A DNA stretch of 64,000 bases. Source: DASPGQ01 sp035457705 (lineage in GTDB: Bacteria; Acidobacteriota; Vicinamibacteria; Marinacidobacterales; SMYC01). The stretch covers positions 1-64,000 of the forward strand of contig DATIBD010000063.1 in NCBI GenBank assembly GCA_035457705.1, given 5' to 3'. Below, piece by piece: positions 24,928-34,031 of the stretch. Every line of letters starts with the position of its first letter. Within the stretch, counting starts at the first letter, position 1. The notes beneath the pieces were generated by a model, which was not told where the DNA came from, searched no databases, and saw only the letters and a program-made list of their open reading frames with translations. Position numbers and translations under genes: made by a program.

Positions 24928-25664
24928 AGCTGCAGGGACGAAGAGCCCTCATCACTGGGGCCAACCGCGGCATAGGGCGCGCGATTGCCCTGGCCTTCGC
25001 CGGAGAAGGCGCCGAGCTGGTGCTGACCGCCCGACGGCTCGACTCCCTGGCGCCTCTCCCCGGCGCCGAACGTGTGGTTCTGGACGTGACCGACGCCGGC
25101 TCGATCGAGCGCGCGAAGGCCGCCGTCGGAGACGTGGACATCCTCGTGAACAACGCCGGAATCGCCGGAAGCGTGAAAGTCCTGGAGATGGACGATGCGC
25201 ACTGGCAATCCCATCTCGACACCAATCTCACGGGTGCTTTTCGCGTTACCCGGGCGTTTCTTCCTGGGATGGTGGCTTCGGGATGGGGCCGGGTCATCAA
25301 CATCGCTTCGACGGCGGGCAAGGTCGGTTTTCTCTATACGGCAGCCTACTGTGCGAGCAAGCATGGGCTCATTGGATTCACGCGCGCGCTCGCCCTAGAG
25401 ATGGCGTCCCATGGTGTCACCGTGAACGCTATCTGCCCAGGCTTCGTGGCCACCGAGATGTCGGAACGGGCGGCGAAGAACATCAGCCAAAAAACCGGCC
25501 GGAGTGAAAAAGACGCGAAGAGGTGGCTCGAGAAGCTATCGCCTCAGAACCGTTTCATCGAGCCCGAGGAAGTGGCGGCCGTAGCCGTGATGCTCGCCTC
25601 GGAGGAGGCTCGCGGGATCAACGGCCAGGCGTTGAACGTCGACGGCGGCGCCGTTTTCTACTAA
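24924..25664 (+). CDS. SDR-family oxidoreductase, 3-hydroxybutyrate dehydrogenase-like
   Basis: A 246-residue short-chain dehydrogenase: TGANRGIGRAIA cofactor motif, NNAG, catalytic Ser in NIASTAG, and YCASKHG (Tyr, Lys). The insert AAKNISQKTGRSEKDAKRWL after the PGFVATEM block is typical of 3-hydroxyacyl/3-hydroxybutyrate-type SDRs. The ATG at 24924 overlaps the symporter stop (ATGA); an upstream ATG at 24912 is also in frame. C-terminus NVDGGAVFY is complete. Confidence 0.8.
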   Translation: MKLQGRRALITGANRGIGRAIALAFAGEGAELVLTARRLDSLAPLPGAERVVLDVTDAGSIERAKAAVGDVDILVNNAGIAGSVKVLEMDDAHWQSHLDTNLTGAFRVTRAFLPGMVASGWGRVINIASTAGKVGFLYTAAYCASKHGLIGFTRALALEMASHGVTVNAICPGFVATEMSERAAKNISQKTGRSEKDAKRWLEKLSPQNRFIEPEEVAAVAVMLASEEARGINGQALNVDGGAVFY

Positions 25665-25670
25665 AGAATC

Positions 25671-26732
25671 CTAAGGCTGTACTGGGGGCTCCTGGCCTTC
25701 GGCAAAAAAGTTCTCGGACGCCAGCACCACGTTTCGCAGGCTGACCGTGCTCGATATCGTTCTCCGCAGGTAGGTATCCGCCGGGTCGAAGACACCCGCT
25801 GACGCGCCTTTCAGGTTCGTGCTCTCGCTTCGGCCAGTGATGGAGACTTGGACGCGATGGATCCAGGTCGCCGGGTCGCCATTCGGTGGGCTGGGCAGGT
25901 CAACGAGGTCCGGAGAGTTTCCGACGCCGTAGCGGACCTGCAAGTTCTCGATGTTGTCGGCGACCGACACCCATTCCGGACCGGCGCTCAGGTCGCGCCT
26001 CTCGAGAGTGGAGTTGCCGTCTGGGGGTGCAGGACTCACTCGATAGGTGATGACCCGGAACAGACCGATCAGCGCGCAGTCCTCCCGGATCTCGCGATTG
26101 AACCCCCCGGGCGGGTTCATCCCGCTGCTTTTGCCTGGATTGTGGTTGATCTGAAGGACTTCTTGCCCACCGGCGTTCGTTATGCGCGGTGGCTGGGTGA
26201 CCTCGAAAGGATAGAACCCGATCAGACCATCCTGATTGCAATCGCCCGTTTCGATGGCTGTAAGGACCATCCCCTGTGAGTAGGCTGTCTCGGGACTCAA
26301 AGGGCTCGGCTCCATGGAATCGGGTTCGATGCGCAACACTGAGGATTGATCGATGGTTCCACACGGTCCACCACCGCGGCCTTGACCTTGATTTCCACAT
26401 TGCATCGGCATGCAGGTCGGATAGTCGGGGTGCGCGGAGATGATCGTGACCTCGTCAGGATTGATGCCGCCTCCGTCGTTCCAGAGAATCGCGGCCATCG
26501 GTGGGGTGCGATACGAAGCCGTGGACAGGTCACGGGTCAGGTAGACCATACCCGCACGGGTCGACATTTGAGTATCGGCGACCTCGTTCTCTCGCCGAAA
26601 ACTGTCCTGGCTTCCGGCCAGCAAGGCAAAAACCGAGGCCAGCACGATGAGGGCGGCCAACATGGCCACCAGAACCTCGATGAGGGTAAACCCTTCGCGG
26701 TCAGCAGATCGGCGACTCGAGCAGCTCATCAC
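25671..26732 (-). CDS. PilW-like prepilin (type IV pilus/secretion pseudopilin)
   Basis: A 353-residue protein with a prepilin leader: basic N-terminus then G-FTLIEVLVAMLAALIVLASV, where the peptidase cuts before Phe and Glu+5 is kept. The length and the cysteine-containing globular part (PTCMPMQCGNQG) fit PilW/minor pseudopilins. Located convergent to the SDR with a 6-base gap and downstream of an FHA protein gene. Other pilin genes are not in the window. Confidence 0.75.
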   Translation of the reverse strand: MMSCSSRRSADREGFTLIEVLVAMLAALIVLASVFALLAGSQDSFRRENEVADTQMSTRAGMVYLTRDLSTASYRTPPMAAILWNDGGGINPDEVTIISAHPDYPTCMPMQCGNQGQGRGGGPCGTIDQSSVLRIEPDSMEPSPLSPETAYSQGMVLTAIETGDCNQDGLIGFYPFEVTQPPRITNAGGQEVLQINHNPGKSSGMNPPGGFNREIREDCALIGLFRVITYRVSPAPPDGNSTLERRDLSAGPEWVSVADNIENLQVRYGVGNSPDLVDLPSPPNGDPATWIHRVQVSITGRSESTNLKGASAGVFDPADTYLRRTISSTVSLRNVVLASENFFAEGQEPPVQP

Positions 26733-26892
26733 GGTGAAGCCTCCCTGTCGGGGATGGACATGATCGATGCCTCAATTCCGAGCTCGAAAGCTGTGATCTC
26801 GATCGGGGTGAAACTACCACGGAACAAAGGAGAGCACAAGCGGGGAAGCAAGGACGGGGTTGCAGGAAACTCGTCCGGATCCCCGCCAGGTC

Positions 26893-27846
26893 TCAGGGTC
26901 GGGTGATCGCGTTGGTCTGCTGGAGAAGCGAGGCGCCTTCCTCGACCTCGAAGACTTTCTTCTGGAGAAGGGAATGCACTACGCTCATTACCGTGAGGTC
27001 GGTCATCGGCGACTCTTCCATCGTTTCCCCGAGTGTTCCGTATCGGATGAGCCCTTTGAAGACATCGAGCTCCGCCGCCGTCAAATCGCAAATTCGGATC
27101 TTCGAGCTCTCGCGAAGGCGCAGCGTCACTTCGGGCGGCGGAATTCGCGCCATGAGCTGGTCGAGCTCGGCCGCCTGCCGTTCGCCCTCTTGAACCAGTG
27201 CCTCCACCGGGATTCCCATCGTGCGCGCGACGCCGTCGTTGGCAGGGTAGGGCTCGACTCGATAAGCTCCCTTGAACCACTCGAAAGCGCGATACAAGGC
27301 CTTCTCGGCTCGCGCCTTACCGGCCTGTGCGTGGACGATGCGGCCGTTGAGAATGTAAACAGGAATCTCCTCGTTCGTGCCGCGCAGGAGCATCAGAAGC
27401 ATCGATTCACCTTTCCGGCACATACCCACGAGGAGCCTACCGAGGGTCAAGTCACCGTTGCCATCCATACGACCGAACTCCCCTTGCTGCCCGCCGACAC
27501 TTACGGGCACCTGCAAGGCAACGGCAGCGGGAGTCGATCCTGTGAGCAAAACCCCGATCTCGTGTCTTCCGATACGAATCCGATCTCCGTGCACGAGCCG
27601 CACCTGCCGGATGCGGTTGTCGTTCACATAAGTGCCGTTCGTGCTCCCCAAATCTCGAAGCACGAGGCCATCGGGCTCGCCCACGATCTCGGCGTGGTAG
27701 TTGGAGACGTTGCGTGAATCGAATTGAAGGTCGTTCGACTGGTGTCGGCCGATGGCTACGCGAACAATCTCGTCGAAGTCGAACCCATATACCCTCTGGG
27801 CAGTGGCCAGAAGCAGGACGTTACGGGCACCGGTCATCGTCTCCAC
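26893..27846 (-). CDS. FHA domain protein with DUF4388-like C-terminal part
   Basis: A 317-residue cytoplasmic protein. Residues about 20-100 are an FHA phosphothreonine-binding domain: VAIGRHQSNDLQF, SNYHAEIV, LVLRDLGSTNGTYVND. After a linker, residues about 125-310 resemble DUF4388 (PATAN-like) modules found in two-component and gliding/pilus regulators. It probably senses Ser/Thr kinase output. GTG start; a Met three codons later is possible. It is read toward the prepilin gene, 160 bases upstream of it. Confidence 0.75.
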   Translation of the reverse strand: METMTGARNVLLLATAQRVYGFDFDEIVRVAIGRHQSNDLQFDSRNVSNYHAEIVGEPDGLVLRDLGSTNGTYVNDNRIRQVRLVHGDRIRIGRHEIGVLLTGSTPAAVALQVPVSVGGQQGEFGRMDGNGDLTLGRLLVGMCRKGESMLLMLLRGTNEEIPVYILNGRIVHAQAGKARAEKALYRAFEWFKGAYRVEPYPANDGVARTMGIPVEALVQEGERQAAELDQLMARIPPPEVTLRLRESSKIRICDLTAAELDVFKGLIRYGTLGETMEESPMTDLTVMSVVHSLLQKKVFEVEEGASLLQQTNAITRP

Positions 27847-28104
27847 GGTAGAATCCCCTCAAAGGCGCCATGGGCTAGTTTGCAAGCCCGATGCCATCCT
27901 CCCTCGGATGGATCGAGGTCCGAAAATCCTTGCATTGCTCCCGGTTAGCTGGCGCGTGCGCACATCCCACGGATTCAGCGCGTGGTCTTTCTCCCCCGGG
28001 CTGAGGGGATGGCTCCCCGCGGAATCAGAGCAGCGCAGAACGCCTCACGCGCTGGCATTCTGGGCGCGCCGCGAGTAGCATTTGCGTTCCGCCCCGCTCG
28101 AACG

Positions 28105-29244
28105 ATGACGAAGCGCAACCTATCCGACCAGACTCCAGGCGTCGACGTGAATGACAGGCTGTACGTTCGGCACGGTCGACTCCACTACTTCGTGCGCGAA
28201 GTCCTCAAGCGGCTTCGCCTTCCCGCGAAAGATGCCTCCAAGGTGGGCGATGCTCTGGTCGCTGCCGACCTCGCTGGCGTAGAGGGCGAGGGCGTTCGGC
28301 GGCTTCCATTCTTCGCGTCCCGCATCAGCTCGGGGCTGATCAACCCGGTCCCGCGAATTCAGGTCGTCACCGAGGAACAGGCGGCGGCCGTCGTGGACGG
28401 AGACAACGGGATGGGCCATCTGGTCGCCCAGCAGGCAATGGAGCTCTCGCTTCGCCTGGCCAACAAATTTGGCGTGTCCGGCGTGGCGGCACGCAATAGC
28501 AACGATTTCGGCATGGCGGGCTACTACGCCCGAATGGGGCTCGAACAGCAGATGATCGGCATCGTCGTTTCCAATTCCGTTCCCGTAATGCTTCCGACCT
28601 ATGGAACGAAGCCGATGTTGGGCGCGAATCCGATCGCCATCGCCATTCCGAGCCCCGAGGACGCCTCGCCCTTCGTGCTCGATATTGCGACCACGGCAGG
28701 TTCGCGCTCGTCCATCGAAGAGGCTCTTCGCCGAAACGAGCCCATTCCCATCGGGCTCGCGGTCGACAGCGCGGGGGAGCCGACTACGAGCCCCGAGGCA
28801 GCCCTCGAAGCGATGAAGTTTCTGCCGCTCGGAAGCCATCCCGAGACCGGCTCTCACAAAGGATTCGGCTTGGCTCTCGCCTTCGACATCCTCTCCGGCG
28901 TCCTCTCGGGCGCTTCCTTTGGACGCCAACTCGCGGGAGCCGAGGCGAAACATCCGGACGTCGCCGGGGTTGGGCATTTCTTCCTCGCCATCCGGGTAAG
29001 GGCCTTCGCTCCGTGGGTGCGTTTCAGAAATCAGATGAAAGACATGATTCGTCAGCTGACCCGTACCCCACCATCCGGGGCACCGAGGGTCTTCTACCCG
29101 GGCGAGTCCGAGTTCGCTCTCGAACAGGAGCGACGAGCCAACGGCATTCCACTCGACGCCTCGTCCGCCTCGGAGCTGGAAGGCTTGGCGAGGCGCCTCG
29201 ATCTACTCGAATCGTGGGAACATCTCGTCGAGGGGCGCAAATAG
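28105..29244 (+). CDS. LDH2-type malate/lactate dehydrogenase family protein
   Basis: A 379-residue NAD(P)-dependent dehydrogenase of the LDH2/YlbC/AllD fold. Signs are the catalytic region SNDFGMAGYYARMG, VSNSVPVMLPTYGTKPMLG, NPIAIAIP and SHKGFGLALAFDILSG, with the PGE near the C-terminus. Members reduce malate, lactate, ureidoglycolate or similar 2-oxo acids. ATG 28105 gives the normal N-terminus, although the frame is open upstream for 40 codons. The 258 bases before it, divergent from the FHA gene, show no gene or clear promoter. Confidence 0.8.
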   Translation: MTKRNLSDQTPGVDVNDRLYVRHGRLHYFVREVLKRLRLPAKDASKVGDALVAADLAGVEGEGVRRLPFFASRISSGLINPVPRIQVVTEEQAAAVVDGDNGMGHLVAQQAMELSLRLANKFGVSGVAARNSNDFGMAGYYARMGLEQQMIGIVVSNSVPVMLPTYGTKPMLGANPIAIAIPSPEDASPFVLDIATTAGSRSSIEEALRRNEPIPIGLAVDSAGEPTTSPEAALEAMKFLPLGSHPETGSHKGFGLALAFDILSGVLSGASFGRQLAGAEAKHPDVAGVGHFFLAIRVRAFAPWVRFRNQMKDMIRQLTRTPPSGAPRVFYPGESEFALEQERRANGIPLDASSASELEGLARRLDLLESWEHLVEGRK

Positions 29245-29251
29245 GATTTTT

Positions 29252-31273
29252 CTACCTGTGCTCGAACTTCGCTTTCGCCCTTGGGCCGTTCTCGATGAAG
29301 TTGGTCACCCCGATGCGCATGTCGGCGAGACCGCACACCTCACCGAAACATTTCGCTTCGTACCGAAGAGCCTCCGCGAGAGGCAGACGAGCGCCTTCCA
29401 GAATCGCCTTTTGCAGGATGGCATCAACGGCACGGGACCGATGCCCGATGTCGACGTCAGGAAGGCTCGGCGGGACTTGGATCGGTTCCCGTGGAATCTT
29501 CGAAAGCCCGACTTCGCCGGAGGCGACGTCGCGGGCGAGAGCCGCGGCCGTTTCGACGGGGTCCCCTTCGACCTCATCGCGGACGAGACCCATCTCGAGC
29601 GCTTCCGCACTCGAGATCGCTCGCCCCGTTCGAAGCAGAGGCCAAGCCTTCTCGAGCCCCACGAGCCGCGGCAACCTCTGGGTGGCACCGGCACCGGGAA
29701 TGATTCCGAGATTTGGCTCGGGCTGCGCTGCTAGTACGGCAAGACCCTTCCGGGCAAGCCTTGCATGACAGGCCATCCCCAGCTCGTTCCCTCCGCCGAA
29801 CGCGAGACCGTTGTAGGCGCAGATGACCGGCTTGGGGAAATCCTCGATCTGGATCAGAACTTCGTGCGAGCCGAGCGACATGCGCTCCCCTTCCTCTACT
29901 GAAGTGATTGCGGCGAGCATCGAGACGTCGGCGCCCGAAACGAAGGCCTTCTGCCCGAACCCGGTGAGAACCACTCCCACGATGGCATCGTCAGAAGCGA
30001 TGTCACGAAGATGACCCGCCAGCTGATCGAAGACGTCATCGTTCAGCGCGTTCAGGACCTGGGGACGGCGGATAGTCAGAACCGCGACGCCCTTCCGGTC
30101 GCGGCGCAGCACGCACGGAATCTTCCACGGCTCGCCGGAAGCCGCCTGATCGACCAGAGCGCTCCCGACGGGAAAGCTTTCGCTGACGCGGTGATAAGCG
30201 CGCACTCTTTCGAGCGCTTCTTCGATCCCGAGGGCGTTCATGAAAGCGAAAGGCGGGCGCACGGCAAGGGCCAGGGACACCCCCAACTCCAGGTCGGCGA
30301 TGTTAGTGATTCCGCTCGAGAGTACCTCGTTGACGAGACCGAAGTAGGCGCCGAGCATGCGCTCTTCGATCGGTTTTGCCCGCTCGGACGGTATCTCGAC
30401 CCGCTCGCCTCGCGCCGGCACCTCCCATGGTTCTCCCGAGGCGATCTGGCGTCTCATCAGTTCCGGCGTGCGGAACCAGGGGTGAACGCGCTCGTGCATC
30501 TCGTCGAGCCCGTGCGCCGTAATGGGATTGCCTCCCGTGAGGTTCATTGCCGTGAAAGGCCCGACGCCGAGGCCGAGCACCCGTCGGGCGATCTCGTCGA
30601 CTTCCCGGGTCGAGCCGAGCCCTTCCTCGACGGCATTGGCCGCCGCCTGGAACAAGCCCTCGAAGATCGGATCGATGGCATAACCGTAGCGGCTCCCGAT
30701 CCTCAGGGGGACTTTGCCGATCTGCTCGTAGAACGACAGAAGCCACTTGGTCACGCGCTCCTCGGTGGCCTCACCGGGAACCACCTCCACGATGGGATTC
30801 CGCTCGGCGGGGAAGAAATAATGCGCGACGACGCTCCGCGCGGGAGCTCGAAGCTCCGCAAAGATTCTCTCGGGCTCGAGGTGGGAGGAGTTCGATGCCA
30901 GAATCGTTTCCGGCCCGACCAGGTCCTCGAGTCGTGAGAATAGCCTTCGCTTGAGCGTGAGATCCTCGGTCGCCGCTTCGATGACCAACTCCGCGTCTCG
31001 GAGCGCTTCGTAGTCTTCGGTGAACAGGACGTTCGCCTTCATCTGCGGGCCCTGCTCGGCCGAGAAGGCTCCGGTCTCGATCCCCCTGTCGACTTTGCGA
31101 TCTAGCTTCTTTCGGCCGGCGTCGAGCGCCTTGTCGTAGATGTCGACCACGACGACGCGAGCACCGTGAGGTTCGAGCACCTTCGTCATGTGCAGGGCGA
31201 TGTCCGGCCCGATCTGCCCCGATCCGACGACGCCGACTTTGGTGAGCGAACGGTTGTCCAGACGGTAGGCCAA
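29252..31273 (-). CDS. 3-hydroxyacyl-CoA dehydrogenase/enoyl-CoA hydratase fusion
   Basis: A 673-residue two-domain enzyme. The N-terminal half is the dehydrogenase (GVVGSGQIGPDIA Rossmann motif; ASNSSHLEPERI; AHYFFPAERNPIVEVV with catalytic His-Glu). The C-terminal half, from about residue 405, is a crotonase: AFVSGADVSML oxyanion hole and both catalytic Glu (GGGNELGMAC; QPEPNLGIIPGAGATQRL). The order is reversed from FadB/FadJ and matches the dehydrogenase-first group. It would carry out two steps of beta-oxidation or the reverse path. Confidence 0.87.
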   Translation of the reverse strand: MAYRLDNRSLTKVGVVGSGQIGPDIALHMTKVLEPHGARVVVVDIYDKALDAGRKKLDRKVDRGIETGAFSAEQGPQMKANVLFTEDYEALRDAELVIEAATEDLTLKRRLFSRLEDLVGPETILASNSSHLEPERIFAELRAPARSVVAHYFFPAERNPIVEVVPGEATEERVTKWLLSFYEQIGKVPLRIGSRYGYAIDPIFEGLFQAAANAVEEGLGSTREVDEIARRVLGLGVGPFTAMNLTGGNPITAHGLDEMHERVHPWFRTPELMRRQIASGEPWEVPARGERVEIPSERAKPIEERMLGAYFGLVNEVLSSGITNIADLELGVSLALAVRPPFAFMNALGIEEALERVRAYHRVSESFPVGSALVDQAASGEPWKIPCVLRRDRKGVAVLTIRRPQVLNALNDDVFDQLAGHLRDIASDDAIVGVVLTGFGQKAFVSGADVSMLAAITSVEEGERMSLGSHEVLIQIEDFPKPVICAYNGLAFGGGNELGMACHARLARKGLAVLAAQPEPNLGIIPGAGATQRLPRLVGLEKAWPLLRTGRAISSAEALEMGLVRDEVEGDPVETAAALARDVASGEVGLSKIPREPIQVPPSLPDVDIGHRSRAVDAILQKAILEGARLPLAEALRYEAKCFGEVCGLADMRIGVTNFIENGPRAKAKFEHR

Positions 31274-31291
31274 GGGCTGTCTCCTTTCTAA

Positions 31292-31393
31292 TGCTCAATG
31301 CCGTGGCGGGACCCATAATCGATCGGGCCGCCACGGCTCGGGCTGCTTACGGCGCGGCAAGCGCGCCGGGCTCGCTCCGCTCGCGCAGGCTGA
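31292..31393 (+). repeat. REP-like tandem repeat, unit 1
   Basis: This unit opens with TGCTCAATGCCGTGGCGGGA and ends CGCTCGCGCAGGCTG. Inside is a perfect 10-base inverted repeat GCCGTGGCGG/CCGCCACGGC (31300-31309/31328-31337). Unit 2 follows 24 bases later. It lies in the non-coding gap upstream of the dehydrogenase/hydratase gene and behind the glcF-type gene. Confidence 0.75.
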
Positions 31394-31417
31394 GCTGCGT
31401 TTTGAGCACCCTGCCCG

Positions 31418-31512
31418 TGCTCAATGCCGTGGCGGGACCCGCGCTCGATCGGCCGCCACGGCTCGGCATTTGCGGCGCTTCGCGCCGGGCTCGCTCCGCT
31501 CGCGCAGGCTGG
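31418..31512 (+). repeat. REP-like tandem repeat, unit 2
   Basis: Second copy of the unit at 31292, slightly shorter, with the same 10-base inverted repeat at 31426-31435/31453-31462 and the same GC-rich tail. Together the two form a pair of stable hairpins in the 250-base gap. They may end or protect transcripts; related copies elsewhere in the genome would show a dispersed family. Confidence 0.75.
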
Positions 31513-31526
31513 ACTGTACTTTTTCA

Positions 31527-32786
31527 TCAGCCTGCAAGGCTCGACTGGCGGTACGCCCGATCGAGAAGCACGATGGGGTGAGCGACTTCGGCCCCAATCC
31601 CGGAGCGCCGCACCCCTTCGGACAGCTGCAGGAGGCATCCGGGGTTCCCAGTGGCGATGACATCGGCCCGGGTCGTCTCGAGCTCTCTCATCTTTGTTTC
31701 GAGCACCTTCATCGACATGTCATAACGAATCACGTTGTAGATGCCGGCGCTTCCGCAGCAGCGTTCCGAGTCCCGGTAATCTACCAGCTCTACGCCGGGA
31801 ATCCGCGAGAGCAGCTCCCTGGGCTCGCTTCTCACACGTTGTCCGTGAAAGAGATGACAAGGGGCGTCGTAGGCGATGCGAACGCTCCCCAGGCCCTTCG
31901 AGGGAGCCTCGAAGCCCTCGCGCACCAGGAAGGCCGATACGTCCACGACGCTTCTCGCCAAGGAGACGGCCCGCGGATCACCTTCGAGGAGCTCTCCGTA
32001 CTCGGTCAAGACGGCACCGCAACCCGCGGCATTGACGATCACCGCATCCGCCCCCAGGGGCTCGAAGGCATCGATGTTTGCGCGGGCGAGCTTGCCTCCG
32101 GCCTTCGACAGGCCATTGTGAAGATGAAGCGCGCCACAACAGACCTGTCGTCTGGGAACGATCACTTCGAAACCGTTTCTCGCGAGTACTCGCGCGGTAG
32201 CCTCGTTGACATCGGCAAACAGATGCGAGGCGATGCATCCGGTGAAGAGAGCCACTCGCTTTCGCCTCTTTCGCTCGGAAGGAACGACCTCGGGCAGCGG
32301 GGGGCTCCTTCGGGGAATCGGGGGCAGCAAAGCCATCCGCTCGCCGAACACTCTCCGAGCCGCCGCCCGAAGGCCCAGCCGCTCGGCCCAACGCAGAAAG
32401 GTGATGGCGAGCGAGAGCAGGGCGGGACGGGCGACGACTCCCTCGAGCATGACTCTTTTGCTCGCCCGCAAGAAGAAGCTCTCCGCGCGCGCGTCCGTCA
32501 CGAGGCTCCGAGCGTCCTCCATGATCGAGCCGACGGGAACGCCCGCGGGGCACACGGACTCACAGCCTCGGCACGCGAGGCAGTCGTAGATCTCGTCGGC
32601 CAGGCCGTGGCCGAGGGGAAGCCTCCCCTCGAGCCAGGCCCGAATGTTGTAGACCTGCCCGCGCGGCGCAATGGACTCCCGCGGCGAGACCCCGTATGCC
32701 GGGCACGCCGGCAGACAGAGCCCTCAGTGCACGCAGGACAGTGTCTTCTGATACAGCTTCTGCTGTGGCGACGAAAGCTCACTCAT
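31527..32786 (-). CDS. glcF: GlcF-type Fe-S oxidoreductase subunit with in-frame UGA (candidate selenoprotein)
   Basis: Full-length frame of 420 codons from ATG 32786 if the UGA at 32726-32724 (codon 21) is decoded. The protein has two N-terminal 4Fe-4S motifs: SCVH-UGA-GLCLPACP and DCLACRGCESVCP. Two CCG-type domains follow (CCGALHLHNG, CCGSAG). In glycolate oxidase GlcF the first motif is CxxCxxCxxxCP, so the UGA stands exactly at the second Cys. A hairpin of bacterial SECIS type directly follows it. If not decoded, translation could only begin at a GTG near 32555, losing the first cluster and most of the second. The gene follows glcD and glcE; together they oxidise glycolate or D-lactate and pass electrons on. 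Confidence 0.75.
32687..32723 (-). promoter_or_regulatory. candidate bacterial SECIS hairpin
   Basis: The 37 nt right after the UGA fold into a stem of 15 pairs with one C-U mismatch: 6 Watson-Crick pairs next to the loop and 9 below, several of them G-U. The 5-nt loop CGUGC begins 17 nt after the UGA and has G as its second base followed by U. A G among the first two loop bases and a UGA-to-loop distance of about 16-37 nt are the bSECIS rules as I recall them. High GC alone can also give hairpins, so a fold comparison with homologues is the test. Confidence 0.5.
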
Positions 32787-32795
32787 TGGCGTAAC

Positions 32796-34031
32796 TCAAA
32801 GTCTCCCGACGAATCGTCCCGGCGAGAGGATGCCCCTCGGGTCGAGCTCCTGCTTGAGGCGTTTCATGATGGCAAATGCCTTCGGCGGCTCGCCGAACAC
32901 GTCCACTTCCTCCTTTAGGCCCGGCGGCGCCTGCTCCAAGACCACGTTGGCACCGAGACGCCTCGCCACGTCCTGCCTGTCGGCCAACCCATCCGGCTCC
33001 TCGGTACGGCTGAAGACGATTCCCGAATCGGGATGGGCGATCAGGGGTCCCCCGTCTCGCCACTCCTCGGCGAGCTCGAAAGTGAGCGCGGGCGCCACCA
33101 GTCCCCGGAGCACGAGGACGTCTTTGCCCGTCGCCCCTAGCGGGAAGTCTCGTATCCAGTCCCAGACTCGAGACGATATCTCGGCCGCTCCCGGAAGTCT
33201 TTTTTTTGCGGCCTCTGCTGAAGCGCTCACTTCCTCGGAAAGGCCTTCGAATCGCAAGACGAGGCACCAATCATCGAGACTCGAGGCCCGCGAGCTGATT
33301 GGATTGAGAAGAGTTGCGGCTTCGGGCAACAAATGCGACCGAATCAGCTCGAGCCACCCCGACCGAGCCTCGCCGGCGCGTCGAAATCGGGCGCATACCG
33401 TAACGGCCTTTTCGGGAAGAGCGCGCAGCCTGAGATGGGCTCGGGTCATCACGAAGAGCGTCCCCGCCGATCCGGTGAAGAGCTTGGACAGCTCGTAGCC
33501 CGCGACGTTCTTGACGACGCGACCGCCGGACTTTACGACGGTTCCGTCGGCGAGAACCCCCTCGAACCCCAAGAGAAGATCACGCGGACGCCCCCCCGGC
33601 CTCCTTCGGAATCCCGGCTCACCCAGGGCGAACACCCCACCGATGGTCGCCCTCTCGGGAAGCGGCGGATCGACGGGCAGGAACTGGCCTTGCTCGAAGA
33701 GCTCCTCTTGGAGCGTTCGCACGAGTGTACCGGCGCGGACGGTGACCGTGAGATCTCCTGGAATATGATCGACGACGCCATCGAGAGCGCGTGTCGAAAG
33801 ATAAGCATCGAGGTGGCTCGGGCGGTTCCCGAGCGCGAGTCTCGTTCCCGAGCCGACCGGAACCACCGCCAGGGACTCTCGATGGCAGAGCTCGAGCGCT
33901 CGCGAGAGAGCCCATTCGTTCTCGGGCTCGAGCACCAGCCACGGAGACAGTCCATCGATCTTCGGATCGTCGGGCCGCGGCGGCCGCGAGCTCACCCCAT
34001 CCAGAAGAGGCCGTGGCGCCTCGGGAGTCAA
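32796..34031 (-). CDS. glcE: GlcE-type FAD-binding subunit of glycolate/D-lactate oxidase
   Basis: A 411-residue FAD-linked oxidase-like protein with the PCMH-type FAD domain: VVPVGSGTRLALGN, the TVRAGTLV block, ATIGGVFALGEPG and the RVVKNVAGYELSKLFTGSAGTL signature typical of GlcE. GlcE is shorter than GlcD and works with it in the complex. The TTG at 34031 overlaps the glcD stop (TTGA), the best-fitting start; no nearby ATG exists. Stop lies 9 bases before the glcF-type ATG. Confidence 0.8.
   Translation of the reverse strand: MTPEAPRPLLDGVSSRPPRPDDPKIDGLSPWLVLEPENEWALSRALELCHRESLAVVPVGSGTRLALGNRPSHLDAYLSTRALDGVVDHIPGDLTVTVRAGTLVRTLQEELFEQGQFLPVDPPLPERATIGGVFALGEPGFRRRPGGRPRDLLLGFEGVLADGTVVKSGGRVVKNVAGYELSKLFTGSAGTLFVMTRAHLRLRALPEKAVTVCARFRRAGEARSGWLELIRSHLLPEAATLLNPISSRASSLDDWCLVLRFEGLSEEVSASAEAAKKRLPGAAEISSRVWDWIRDFPLGATGKDVLVLRGLVAPALTFELAEEWRDGGPLIAHPDSGIVFSRTEEPDGLADRQDVARRLGANVVLEQAPPGLKEEVDVFGEPPKAFAIMKRLKQELDPRGILSPGRFVGRL

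Noticed and set aside
26729..26890. Second prepilin-like frame (SFTPIEITAFELG) upstream of the PilW-like gene
   Set aside because: No hydrophobic helix follows and the start is missing; the resemblance to FTLIE is too short.
27847..28104. Possible tRNA or riboswitch in the divergent gap
   Set aside because: No cloverleaf, T-loop or known riboswitch core was found on either strand.
31291..31530. CRISPR array from the repeated units
   Set aside because: There are only two units of about 100 bases with internal inverted repeats, no regular spacers and no cas genes.
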